Assembly: GCF_042657165.1 (NCBI RefSeq) | Contig: NZ_JBHSNJ010000012.1 | Span: 1,488,001-1,552,000, forward strand | Direction of reading: 5' to 3' | Source of the DNA: Agrilutibacter niabensis | Lineage (GTDB): Bacteria; Pseudomonadota; Gammaproteobacteria; Xanthomonadales; Xanthomonadaceae | DNA length: 64,000 bases | Part shown: positions 33,875-42,085 of the stretch, piece after piece | How the letters are laid out: each line of letters starts with the position of its first letter | Numbering within the stretch: the stretch's first letter is position 1 | Made by a program: the position numbers and the translations under genes | The notes under the pieces: generated by a model | Database searches by the model: none | What the model saw: only the letters and a program-made list of their open reading frames with translations | What the model was told of the DNA's origin: nothing

Positions 33875-36199
33875 ATGAGCAACACGAGAAAGTTGTGGCT
33901 GGGCCTGGCGGCCCTGCTCATCGTCTCGTTCGGGGTGCTGCTGTGGGCCGGAACCGAGATCTTCCGCGCCGCGCCGCCCGTGCCCGAACGCGTGGTGAGC
34001 GAAAGCGGACAAACCATCTACACGAAGGCGGACATCGAGCGCGGTCGCCAGGTGTGGCAGTCGACGGGTGGCATGCAGCTGGGCTCGATCTGGGGCCACG
34101 GCGCCTACGTCGCGCCCGACTGGAGCGCGGACTGGCTGCACCGCGAAGCTGTCGGCGTGCTCGACCTGTGGGCGCGCGCCGACGGCGGCGCGGCCAACTA
34201 CGCCGCGTTGCCGGCCGAGCAGAAGGCCGCGCTGCAGGGCCGCCTGCAGGAGATGATGCGGAAGAACACCTACGACCCCGAGACCGGCACGATCACCCTC
34301 ACCGAGGATCGCATCGCCGCGCTGTCGAACGTCGCCGCGCACTACGAGAGCCTGTTCGGCAACGATCCCTCGACGCAGAAGCTGCGCGAGGCCTACGCGA
34401 TGAAGAACGACACGGTGCCCGACGCGGATCACCGCCGCGCGCTCACCGCGTTCTTCTGGTGGACGGCCTGGGCGGCGACTACCGAGCGCCCGCGCGAACC
34501 GGGTGATGCGATGGTCCCCACGCAGGCAGGCGTGGTCGACCAGCAGGTCACCTACACCAACAACTGGCCTAGCGAGCCGCTGGTCGGCAACCGCCCGGCC
34601 GCGCCGCTGTGGCTGTGGTCGGCCTTCAGCGTGCTGTTCCTGATCGCCGGGATCGGCCTGCTCGGCTGGCACCATGCGCGCACGCACGAGGAGATGCCGG
34701 TGAAGCTTCCGGCCAGCGACCCCCTCGCCGCGCTGCGGGTGACGCCTTCGATGCGCGCCACCGCCAAGTACTTCTGGGTGGTGCTGGCGCTGTTCCTGGT
34801 GCAGATCCTGCTCGGCGCGATGACCGCGCACTACCAGGTCGAAGGCCAGGTCGCCTACGGCTTCAACCTCTCCAACATCCTGCCGTACTCGATCACCCGC
34901 ACCTGGCATACCCAATTGGCGGTGCTGTGGATCGCGGTGGCATGGCTGGGCACCGGCCTTTACATCGCACCGGCGTTGAGCGGGCATGAGCCAAAGTTCC
35001 AGCGCCTGGGCGTGAACTTCCTGTGGGTGTGCCTGCTGGCCATCGTGGTCGGCTCGTTCGCGGGCCAGTGGATGGCGGTGATGCAGAAGTTGGGCCTGGA
35101 CCTGAACTTCTGGTTCGGTCACCAGGGCTGGGAATACGCGGACATGGGCCGCTTCTGGCAGTGGTTCCTGTTCGTCGGACTGCTGCTGTGGCTGACCCTG
35201 GTCGGGCGGGCGCTGTGGCCGGTGCTGCGCGGGCCGCAGAGCGACACCAAAGCGATCGTCGGCCTGCTGTTCCTTTCCACGGTGTGCATCGGCCTGTTCT
35301 TCGCCGCGGCGCTGATGTGGGGCGAGCACACGCACATCTCCGAGGTCGAGTACTGGCGCTGGTGGCTGGTGCACCTGTGGGTGGAGGGCTTCTTCGAGGT
35401 CTTCGCCGCGGCGGTGATGTCGCTGATCTTCGTCAAGCTCGGCCTGGTCAACGCGAAGTCGGCGACGACGGCGGTGCTGTTCGCCACCATCATCTTCATG
35501 TCCGGCGGCGTGCTCGGCACCCTGCACCACCTGTACTTCGTCGGCACGCCGACGGCGGTGGTCGCGCTGGGCGCGAGCTTCAGCGCATTGGAAGTGGTGC
35601 CGCTGGCCTACATCGGCTTCGAGGCCTACCACACCTACAAGCTCGGCAAGGCCACGCCGTGGATGGCGCGCTACCGCTGGCCGATCCTGTTCTTCATCGC
35701 GGTGTCGTTCTGGAACCTGGTCGGCGCGGGCCTGTTCGGCTTCCTGATCAACCCGCCGCTGTCGCTGTACTACATGCAGGGCCTCAACCTCACCCCGCTG
35801 CACGGCCACACCGCGCTGTTCGGCGTGTACGGGATGCTGGGCATCGCGCTGGTGCTGTTCTGCATGCGCGGCCTGCGCGGGCAGATGGTGTGGGACGTGC
35901 GCCCGCTGAAGGTCGCGTTCTGGTGCTTCAACATCGGCCTGGCGATGATGGCGGTGTTCACGCTGCTGCCGCTGGGCACGATGCAGCTGCTGGCCGCGAT
36001 CGAACACGGCTATGCCTACGCGCGCTCGGCCGAGTTCATGCAGAAGCCCATCGTCGACATGCTGGTATGGATGCGCGTGCCCGGCGACACGGTGTTCAGC
36101 GTCGGCGCAGTGGCCCTGTGCTGGTTCGTGCTCCGCTTGTGGGTGGCCCCGAAGCGGGAGCTGGCGACCGCTGGCCAGACCGAGGGCGTGGACCGCTGA
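33875..36199 (+). CDS. norZ: Quinol-dependent nitric oxide reductase (qNor, NorZ type)
   Basis: A 774-residue single-subunit enzyme reducing NO to N2O with quinol. The N-terminal extension (IFRAAPPVPERVVSESG, TGGMQLGSIWGHGAYVAPDWSADWLHR) is the cytochrome-c-like periplasmic domain of qNor that replaces NorC; no CxxCH is present, as expected. The haem-copper-type core has about 13 helices, with HLWVEGFFEVFAA and HHLYFVGTP carrying metal ligands. ATG at 33875 has GGGAG upstream; the earlier ATG would add five residues. An FNR box precedes it, and NO-related nnrS follows. Protects against or respires NO from nirK. Confidence 0.93.
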   Translation: MSNTRKLWLGLAALLIVSFGVLLWAGTEIFRAAPPVPERVVSESGQTIYTKADIERGRQVWQSTGGMQLGSIWGHGAYVAPDWSADWLHREAVGVLDLWARADGGAANYAALPAEQKAALQGRLQEMMRKNTYDPETGTITLTEDRIAALSNVAAHYESLFGNDPSTQKLREAYAMKNDTVPDADHRRALTAFFWWTAWAATTERPREPGDAMVPTQAGVVDQQVTYTNNWPSEPLVGNRPAAPLWLWSAFSVLFLIAGIGLLGWHHARTHEEMPVKLPASDPLAALRVTPSMRATAKYFWVVLALFLVQILLGAMTAHYQVEGQVAYGFNLSNILPYSITRTWHTQLAVLWIAVAWLGTGLYIAPALSGHEPKFQRLGVNFLWVCLLAIVVGSFAGQWMAVMQKLGLDLNFWFGHQGWEYADMGRFWQWFLFVGLLLWLTLVGRALWPVLRGPQSDTKAIVGLLFLSTVCIGLFFAAALMWGEHTHISEVEYWRWWLVHLWVEGFFEVFAAAVMSLIFVKLGLVNAKSATTAVLFATIIFMSGGVLGTLHHLYFVGTPTAVVALGASFSALEVVPLAYIGFEAYHTYKLGKATPWMARYRWPILFFIAVSFWNLVGAGLFGFLINPPLSLYYMQGLNLTPLHGHTALFGVYGMLGIALVLFCMRGLRGQMVWDVRPLKVAFWCFNIGLAMMAVFTLLPLGTMQLLAAIEHGYAYARSAEFMQKPIVDMLVWMRVPGDTVFSVGAVALCWFVLRLWVAPKRELATAGQTEGVDR

Positions 36200-36211
36200 A
36201 GCGGCGCCATT

Positions 36212-36240
36212 GTGGCGTGCGCCCCTGCGGCGCGCGCCAC
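36212..36240 (+). terminator. Strong hairpin between norZ and the 79-residue gene
   Basis: GTGGCGTGCGCC with GGCGCGCGCCAC, a 12-base stem with one G-T wobble and a 5-base loop, 12 bases after the norZ stop. No T-run follows, so it may be a partial terminator or an mRNA stabiliser setting lower expression of the downstream genes. Confidence 0.5.
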
Positions 36241-36272
36241 TTCGACAATAAATTCCGAAGGGGTTTCACACC

Positions 36273-36512
36273 ATGCAATTCATTCTTCAAGCCACCGGCC
36301 CATCGCCGGACCTGGCGGCGATCGAACAGTCGATCGCCGCGCTCGACCCGGCCGTCCTGCTCGACGTCGATGCGACCGGGCAGGCCGTCAGGATCTCGAC
36401 CGTCGTGACCGAAGACGAACTCCTCGCGTGCCTGCACCGGGCGGGCGTGCAGAACGGCCCGCGGCACCTGAGCCGCGTGCCTTCGCAATGCTGCGGTGGC
36501 TGCGGCGGCTGA
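36273..36512 (+). CDS. Small protein with a CCGGCGG tail
   Basis: A 79-residue protein, MQFILQATGPSPDLAAIEQSIAALD... with a predicted beta-alpha-beta pattern and the C-terminal tail QCCGGCGG. GAAGGGG precedes the ATG. Three cysteines clustered at the end suggest metal or redox binding. It sits between NO reductase and nnrS, five bases before the latter, so a role with copper, iron or NO is plausible but unproven. No named family is recognised. Confidence 0.7.
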   Translation: MQFILQATGPSPDLAAIEQSIAALDPAVLLDVDATGQAVRISTVVTEDELLACLHRAGVQNGPRHLSRVPSQCCGGCGG

Positions 36513-36517
36513 GCCGG

Positions 36518-37729
36518 ATGAACGCTGCCGTCTCGCCGCGCCTGCTGGCGCAGGCCCCGCACCGACTGATGTTCTTCGTCGGCGCCAGCAATGTGCTGCT
36601 GGCGATGCTGTGGTGGGCTGCATGGCTGGTGTCGTCGCGCTGGCCCATGTTCCAGATGCACCAGCCGCAGCCCTATGCGGGCTGGTTGCACGCGTTCGTG
36701 ATGCAGTACCAGATGCTCGCGAGCTTCATCTTCGGTTTCCTGATGACCGTTTTCCCGCGCTGGATGGGACTGCGCGAGTTCGAACGCTGGCGCTATCTCC
36801 CGGTCGGATTGGGACTGTTCGGCGGACAGCTGATGACGCTGCTGGGTGCGCTCGGCTGGAGCGCGGGCATCGTGGTCGGACTGTTGATGACCCTCGCCGG
36901 CTGGATCGCCGCGCTGGTGACATTGGCACCGTTGCTGTGGCGCGAGCAGGGCATGACCTGGCACGCGCGCTCCTGCTTCGCGGCGCTGCTGTTCGGATTC
37001 GCCGGCCTGCTCGCCTGGACCGCCTATGTGCTGGGCGCGCTGCCGATCTGGGCATTCGTGAGCATCAAGCTGGGCAGCTTCGGCCTGCTGCTGCCGGTGT
37101 ACATCACGGTTGCGCACCGGATGTTTCCGTTCTTCGCCGGTAACGTGGTGCCGGGTTATGCACCCTGGCGGCCGCTGTGGCTGCTCGCCGCGTTCTGGGT
37201 GCTGGCGCTGGCGCACCTGGCATTGGAGCTCGCGCATGGTTACGCCTGGCTGTGGCTGGTGGACCTGCCGCTGTTCTTCCTCACCGCGACGCTGTGCATC
37301 CGCTGGTGGCCGCGCGGGCCCAAGCCGGGGCTGCTGGCGGTGCTGTTCATCGGCCTGGCCTGGCTGCCGCTGACCTTTGCCCTGTATTCCGCGCAGAGCG
37401 TGGGCTACCTGCTCACCGGCGTGTACGCGCTGGGGCGCGCTCCGGCGCACGCGCTGTTCGTCGGCTTCTTCGGCAGCGTGCTGGTCGCGATGGTGACGCG
37501 CGTGACGCAGGGACACTCCGGGCGCGCGCTGGTGATGCCCAAGGTCGCCTGGTACGCCTTCGTCGCGATCCAGCTGGTGGCGCTGCTGCGCATCGGCGCG
37601 GAGTTCGCCGATGACAGCAGCCGCTGGCAGGCGATCGCGGCCGTCGGCTGGCTGCTGGCACTGGCGCCATGGGTAGCGCGGATCGGGCGCATCTACGTTT
37701 CGCCGCGCAAGGACGGCAAGCCCGGATGA
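36518..37729 (+). CDS. nnrS: NnrS family haem/copper membrane protein
   Basis: A 403-residue polytopic membrane protein with about 12 helices. LLAQAPHRLMFFVGASNVLL, HAFVMQYQMLASFIFGFLMTVFPRW, LLPVYITVAHRMFPFF and HALFVGFFGSVLVAMVTRVTQGHSGR are characteristic NnrS blocks with conserved histidines that bind haem and copper. NnrS relieves nitrosative stress and accompanies denitrification genes. Overlaps the sirB2-like gene by ATGA. Start at the ATG following the 79-residue gene; an ATG 30 bases upstream would overlap that gene. Confidence 0.9.
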   Translation: MNAAVSPRLLAQAPHRLMFFVGASNVLLAMLWWAAWLVSSRWPMFQMHQPQPYAGWLHAFVMQYQMLASFIFGFLMTVFPRWMGLREFERWRYLPVGLGLFGGQLMTLLGALGWSAGIVVGLLMTLAGWIAALVTLAPLLWREQGMTWHARSCFAALLFGFAGLLAWTAYVLGALPIWAFVSIKLGSFGLLLPVYITVAHRMFPFFAGNVVPGYAPWRPLWLLAAFWVLALAHLALELAHGYAWLWLVDLPLFFLTATLCIRWWPRGPKPGLLAVLFIGLAWLPLTFALYSAQSVGYLLTGVYALGRAPAHALFVGFFGSVLVAMVTRVTQGHSGRALVMPKVAWYAFVAIQLVALLRIGAEFADDSSRWQAIAAVGWLLALAPWVARIGRIYVSPRKDGKPG

Positions 37730-38127
37730 TCGAGTTCTACCCGCAGATCAAGCAGTTCCACATCTTCGTCGCCCTGCTCAGCGGCTCGCTGTTCGCGCTG
37801 CGCGGCGCGTTCCTGCTGGGTGGCGCACGCTGGCCGCTGGCGCTGCCGGTGCGCTGGCTCAGCTACGCCGTCGACACCGCATTGCTGACCGCGGCATTGA
37901 TGCTGCTCACGATCCTGCCCGGCGCGATGTTCGCCAACGGCTGGCTCGCGGTGAAGGTCTCGCTGGTCGTGGTGTACATCGTCCTGGGTGTCTTCGCGCT
38001 CAAGCGGGCGCGGACGCCGCGCACGAAACTCGGCTTCTACCTCGCGGCACTGTTCGTCTACTTCGCGATCTACTCGATCGCGCGCGCCCATCATCCGCTC
38101 GGCCTGTTCACGTACTGGTTCAGCTGA
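37726..38127 (+). CDS. SirB2-family membrane protein
   Basis: A 133-residue membrane protein with four helices; YPQIKQFHIFVALLSGSLFALRG, WLSYAVDTALLTAALML and YSIARAHHPLG match SirB2 (invasion gene expression up-regulator) proteins. Here it is translationally coupled to nnrS. In Lysobacteraceae it recurs with NO genes, so a haem- or NO-related role is more likely than the name suggests. Confidence 0.85.
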   Translation: MIEFYPQIKQFHIFVALLSGSLFALRGAFLLGGARWPLALPVRWLSYAVDTALLTAALMLLTILPGAMFANGWLAVKVSLVVVYIVLGVFALKRARTPRTKLGFYLAALFVYFAIYSIARAHHPLGLFTYWFS

Positions 38128-38195
38128 CGGCGGTGGATTCCCCGACGCGTTCGGCTGGCATTGACCCGTCCTTTCCTGCCGGAGCCGGCGCCGGT

Positions 38196-38209
38196 TTGAC
38201 ATGCATCAA
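38196..38209. promoter_or_regulatory. FNR/DNR box upstream of the PLP decarboxylase
   Basis: TTGACATGCATCAA, one base from consensus, 81 bases before the decarboxylase start. Confidence 0.85.
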
Positions 38210-38289
38210 GGTCATTCGGCGCCCACTGGCTACGCTGGCGGTACGGACGCGGCATGCCTTCCCGGCCGCGATCGCCACCCGGAGACCGC

Positions 38290-40245
38290 ATGAATTCCCC
38301 ACTCGCATTCGTGTCACGCGCGATCGATAACGACGGCGATCCGCTGGCGCCCGATGCCCTCGACGCGTGCTTCCTTGGCCCGTACGGCGAGAACGATTCG
38401 CTGCTGGAAAAGCTCGTCGTCGAGTTCCTGCGCGACCACGTGTACTGGCGGCGCAACTTCCATCCCGAGGATCCGCCTGCAATCCCCACTCGCGCCGCGC
38501 AACGGCCCGGCTACCAGGCCTTCGAAGCACGCATGCGCCGGGAACTGCATGCGCTGTCGGCAGCGCTGAAGAAGTCGGTGCCGTTCCACAGCCCGCGCTA
38601 CATCGGACACATGGCCTCCGACCTGCTGCTGCCGGGATTGGCAGCGCAGCTGCTGACCCTGCCCTACAACCCGAACAACGTCAGCGAGGACGCCGCGCCC
38701 GTCACTGTCGAAATGGAAGTGCGCGCCGGCCTGCAGCTGGCGCGCATGCTCGGCTACCCCGACGATCCGGCGCGCGCGGACTGCGCCTTCGGCCATCTCA
38801 CCTCGGGCGGCACGCTGGCCAACTACCAGGCACTGCGGCTGGCACTGGCACTGAAGGCATTTCCGGTCGCGCTTCGCGCCGCCGGCGTGCCTGGGATCAA
38901 CGCGCCCGCCGACGACTGGGAAGCCTTCAATCTCGGCCCCGAAGCGGGCATCGCCCTGCTGGAGGCATGGCAAACCTGGCTCGCGACCTTGCCGGCTGCG
39001 CAGCGGCACCGGTGGCAGGCCCGGGTGCAGCACGAGCGCATCGAGACCCTGGGCCTCACCGGATTCTTCGCGCGACATCCCACGCTGCAACCACCGCGCG
39101 TACTCGCACCGATCACAGCCCACTACTCCTGGAGCAAGGGCCTGAAGCTGCTGGGCCTGGGCCGCGCGCAACTGGAACTTCTGCCCGAGCGCGGCATGCG
39201 CCTGGATGCCGACAGGCTGCAGGCAACGCTGGAGCGCTGCCTGCGCGAGCGCCAGCCGGTGCTGATGGTCGTCGGCGTGCTCGGCACCACCGAGTACGGC
39301 ACCGTCGATCCGATCGACCGCATCCTGGCCGCACGCGCGGCCGTGCAACCGCGCGGACTCGGTTTCTCCGTGCACGTCGACGCCGCATGGGGCGGTTACC
39401 TGGCAACGCTGTTCCGCAACGGGGACGGCAGCCTGCGCAGTCGCGCCGAAGTCGGTGCTGGTTTCGCGCACTTCCCGCAGCCGGAGGTGCACGCCGCCTT
39501 CGCAGCGCTCGGCGGCACCGACTCGGTCACGGTGGACCCTCACAAGCTCGGATACCTGCCCTATGGCGCCGGCGCCTTCATCTGCCGCGACCACCGCGCG
39601 ATGGCGCTGCTCGCCGAGGAAGCCGACTACGTGTTCGATGGCGAAGGCGCCGGCGACTACATGTCGCGCTACCGCCGCCTCGGCCAGTTCATCCCGGAAG
39701 GCTCCAAATCCGGCGCGGCCGCGGCCGCGGTCTACGTCACCCATCGCGTGCTGCCGCTGGACCACGAGCACTTCGGCCTGTTGCCCAGGCAGACCGTGCT
39801 CGCCGCCGAAGCCTTCCACAGGCGCGCCCGGGATTTCGCCAGGGAACTGGCGGACTGCGTCCACGCCTGCGTCCCGTTCGCGCCCGACAGCAACCTGGTC
39901 TGCCTCGCACTGAATCCCGCCGGCAATAGCGACGTCGGCCGTGCCAACGCCTTCGTGCGCCGCCTGCACGAGGAACTGCGCTGCGATCCGCAGCGCCCGC
40001 TGCAGGTGAAGGAATTCTTTGGCTCGATGACCACGCTACGGCCGGAAATCCTGGGCGCGACCGGGATGCAGCGCATCGCCGAGCAGCTGCAGCTCGACCC
40101 GGCGACCTTCGACGACGACAACGACCGCCTGGTGATCCTGCGCCACACGCTCATGAATCCGTTCCTGATCGATCGCGAAAATGGCATCAGCTACATCGAC
40201 CGCTACTTCGACTACCTGGCCGCGCGCGTGCGCGCGCTGGCCTGA
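38290..40245 (+). CDS. PLP-dependent group II decarboxylase (tyrosine/aromatic amino-acid type)
   Basis: A 651-residue fold-type I decarboxylase. HSPRYIGHMASDLLLPG, LTSGGTLANYQALRLAL, HVDAAWGGYLATLF and the Schiff-base VTVDPHKLGYLPYGAG (Lys419) are intact. The long length and SEDAAPVTVEMEV fit the tyrosine-decarboxylase branch rather than glutamate decarboxylase. GGAGA precedes the ATG. It is followed after 10 bases by a cysteine-synthase-like gene and preceded by an FNR box, so both are probably induced at low oxygen. Substrate is not known; the pairing suggests a dedicated amino-acid pathway. Confidence 0.87.
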   Translation: MNSPLAFVSRAIDNDGDPLAPDALDACFLGPYGENDSLLEKLVVEFLRDHVYWRRNFHPEDPPAIPTRAAQRPGYQAFEARMRRELHALSAALKKSVPFHSPRYIGHMASDLLLPGLAAQLLTLPYNPNNVSEDAAPVTVEMEVRAGLQLARMLGYPDDPARADCAFGHLTSGGTLANYQALRLALALKAFPVALRAAGVPGINAPADDWEAFNLGPEAGIALLEAWQTWLATLPAAQRHRWQARVQHERIETLGLTGFFARHPTLQPPRVLAPITAHYSWSKGLKLLGLGRAQLELLPERGMRLDADRLQATLERCLRERQPVLMVVGVLGTTEYGTVDPIDRILAARAAVQPRGLGFSVHVDAAWGGYLATLFRNGDGSLRSRAEVGAGFAHFPQPEVHAAFAALGGTDSVTVDPHKLGYLPYGAGAFICRDHRAMALLAEEADYVFDGEGAGDYMSRYRRLGQFIPEGSKSGAAAAAVYVTHRVLPLDHEHFGLLPRQTVLAAEAFHRRARDFARELADCVHACVPFAPDSNLVCLALNPAGNSDVGRANAFVRRLHEELRCDPQRPLQVKEFFGSMTTLRPEILGATGMQRIAEQLQLDPATFDDDNDRLVILRHTLMNPFLIDRENGISYIDRYFDYLAARVRALA

Positions 40246-40255
40246 GGAATCGCGC

Positions 40256-41344
40256 ATGGCCACTGCCACTGCGGGACCCGCCTTCGCCCCCGACGTCGAA
40301 CGCGACTGGTGCCTGGCCGCGCTCGCCCTGCTGCAGCAGGAGGCCGCGCGCTCGGCCGATACCCACTTGCTGAAGATCGACCTGCCCGCGTTCCCCGGCA
40401 TCGGCTTCTATTTCAAGGACGAGTCCGCGCATCCGACCGGCAGCCTCAAGCACCGCCTCGCGCGTTCGCTGTTCCTGTACGCGCTGTGCAATGGCCGCCT
40501 GCAGGCCGGCCAGCCCGTCGTCGACGCCTCCTCGGGAAGCACGGCGATTTCCGAAGCCTGGTTCGCGCGCATGCTCGGCCTGCCCTTCACTGCGGTGATG
40601 CCGGCCTGCACCGCGCCACGCAAGATCCGTGACGTCGAAGCGCTCGGCGGCGTGTGCGACCTGGTCGACGATCCCGCCGACGTGCACGCGCGCGCCGCGT
40701 GGCACGCCGCGCGTGGCGCCTGCCACCTGGACCAGTTCGGACTGGCCGAACGTGCCACCGACTGGCGCGGCAACAACAACATCGCCGAATCCATCCTGCA
40801 GCAGATGGCCCGGGAGCCCGACCCCGAACCGGCGTGGATCGTCTGCGGCGCCGGCACCGGCGGCACCTCCGCCACCATCGGCCGCTACCTGCGCTACCGC
40901 GGCCTGCACACGCGGCTGTGCGTGGCCGATCCGGCGGGCAGCGGCTTCGCGAACGGCTGGCGCACGCGAGATCGTGGTGCGTTCGCCACGCAGCCGACGC
41001 TCATCGAAGGCATCGGCCGGCCGCGGGTCGAGCCGGGCTTCGTGTTCGAAGTCGTCGACGAGGTGATCGAAGTAGCGGACACCGAATCGATCGCCGCGGC
41101 CTGGCTGCTGGAGGAACTGTTAGGCCGACGCTACGGCGGATCGTCCGGCACCAATTTCGTCGCCTGCCTGCAACTGGCGGAGCGGATGCGTGCGCGCGGC
41201 GAGCGCGGCAGCATCGTCAGCCTGCTGTGCGACCGGGGCGAGCGCTACGAGCAGACACTGTTCGACCGCGACTGGCTGCATGCGCTGGGCGTCGATCCGA
41301 CTGCCGCGCGCGATCGGCTGGCGGCTTGCGTGGCCGGCGCCTAG
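40256..41344 (+). CDS. PLP-dependent cysteine-synthase-like enzyme
   Basis: A 362-residue fold-type II PLP enzyme. DESAHPTGSLKHRLA has the Schiff-base Lys65; DASSGSTAISEAWFARMLGLPF, CGAGTGGTSATIGRYLR and YGGSSGTNF are the phosphate- and substrate-binding loops of the cysteine synthase/cystathionine beta-synthase family. GAGG lies at good distance from the ATG. It is coupled in transcription with the preceding decarboxylase. Cysteine synthase activity is only the family label; it may instead build or cleave a beta-substituted amino acid. Confidence 0.85.
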   Translation: MATATAGPAFAPDVERDWCLAALALLQQEAARSADTHLLKIDLPAFPGIGFYFKDESAHPTGSLKHRLARSLFLYALCNGRLQAGQPVVDASSGSTAISEAWFARMLGLPFTAVMPACTAPRKIRDVEALGGVCDLVDDPADVHARAAWHAARGACHLDQFGLAERATDWRGNNNIAESILQQMAREPDPEPAWIVCGAGTGGTSATIGRYLRYRGLHTRLCVADPAGSGFANGWRTRDRGAFATQPTLIEGIGRPRVEPGFVFEVVDEVIEVADTESIAAAWLLEELLGRRYGGSSGTNFVACLQLAERMRARGERGSIVSLLCDRGERYEQTLFDRDWLHALGVDPTAARDRLAACVAGA

Positions 41345-41362
41345 CGGCTCAGCCGGAGCCGC
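41344..41362. terminator. Short hairpin between convergent genes
   Basis: GCGGCTC with GAGCCGC (7-base stem, 5-base loop), right at the stop of the cysteine-synthase-like gene. Lacks a T-run; possible weak bidirectional terminator. Confidence 0.35.
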
Positions 41363-41474
41363 ACAGCCGCGAATCTCGACGCCGGAGCGCGGAGACTGGG
41401 CTGCGCAGGCCCTAGTTCCACCTCCCGGCCGCACCTGCGAGACCTGACCAGTTCGAAGCATTTCGCCTCGTCGG

Positions 41475-41927
41475 CTACATGCTGCCCGTCGCGTCCGCGA
41501 ATTCCGGATCGTCGAACCGGCGCGCGTACTCGGCCAGCGCCCGGCGCATCGGCGGGATCAACCGCAGGCTGGTCGGTTCGGCCTTGAGCGCGCTGGCGTT
41601 GTGGAGCAGCGGCACGATGATCGCGTGCAGCGTGGCGTCGGCATCCGGCGCCAGCCTGCAGTTGGCGATGATGGCCTGGACGTGTCCTTCAATCTGGTTC
41701 GCCAGCACGCTCGCCTGCTCCGGCCCCATGTGGCCGTGCTCGTAATGTCCGAGGGCTTCCACAGCGGCGCGGATGCCGCGCATGCCCGCACGCAGCGGCG
41801 CATCGGTGGTCCAGCGTGGCATTGCGGCTTCGGGCGCGGCTACGGCGGCGACGTCGCGTGCATCTTCGTGGGCAAAAGCGGGAACGGTCGCGCATAGCAG
41901 CGCGAGCGGCAGCAGCAGGTTGCGCAT
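41475..41927 (-). CDS. Small periplasmic helical protein beside denitrification genes
   Basis: A 150-residue protein with signal peptide MRNLLLPLALLCATVPAFA. Mature part begins HEDARDV and is predicted helical; GHYEHGHMGPEQ has three histidines that could bind metal. GGAGGTG precedes the ATG. It resembles small exported proteins found next to denitrification genes in this family (from memory, not checked), but no function is assigned. An FNR-like box lies about 60 bases upstream, supporting low-oxygen control. Confidence 0.72.
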   Translation of the reverse strand: MRNLLLPLALLCATVPAFAHEDARDVAAVAAPEAAMPRWTTDAPLRAGMRGIRAAVEALGHYEHGHMGPEQASVLANQIEGHVQAIIANCRLAPDADATLHAIIVPLLHNASALKAEPTSLRLIPPMRRALAEYARRFDDPEFADATGSM

Positions 41928-41985
41928 CGGACACCTCCGTTGAGTGCACCGGTGCCAGTGTGGGGGCGCCGCACGCCCCCCCGAC

Positions 41986-41999
41986 CTGATCCAGGTCAA
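41986..41999. promoter_or_regulatory. FNR/DNR box upstream of the periplasmic helical protein
   Basis: On the minus strand TTGACCTGGATCAG, two bases off TTGAT-N4-ATCAA, 59 bases before the start codon. Confidence 0.65.
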
Positions 42000-42085
42000 C
42001 CACACGCGGAATCGTGCATCGCGATGTGGATATCGCTCTTCAGACCCGGGCGTGGCGTTGGCCTCACCGGGGCTGCGCAACCGGC

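Noticed and set aside
33764..36007. A 747-codon minus-strand frame rich in His, Gln, Arg and Glu
   Set aside because: Antisense to norZ; such composition is the usual shadow of hydrophobic membrane-protein codons.
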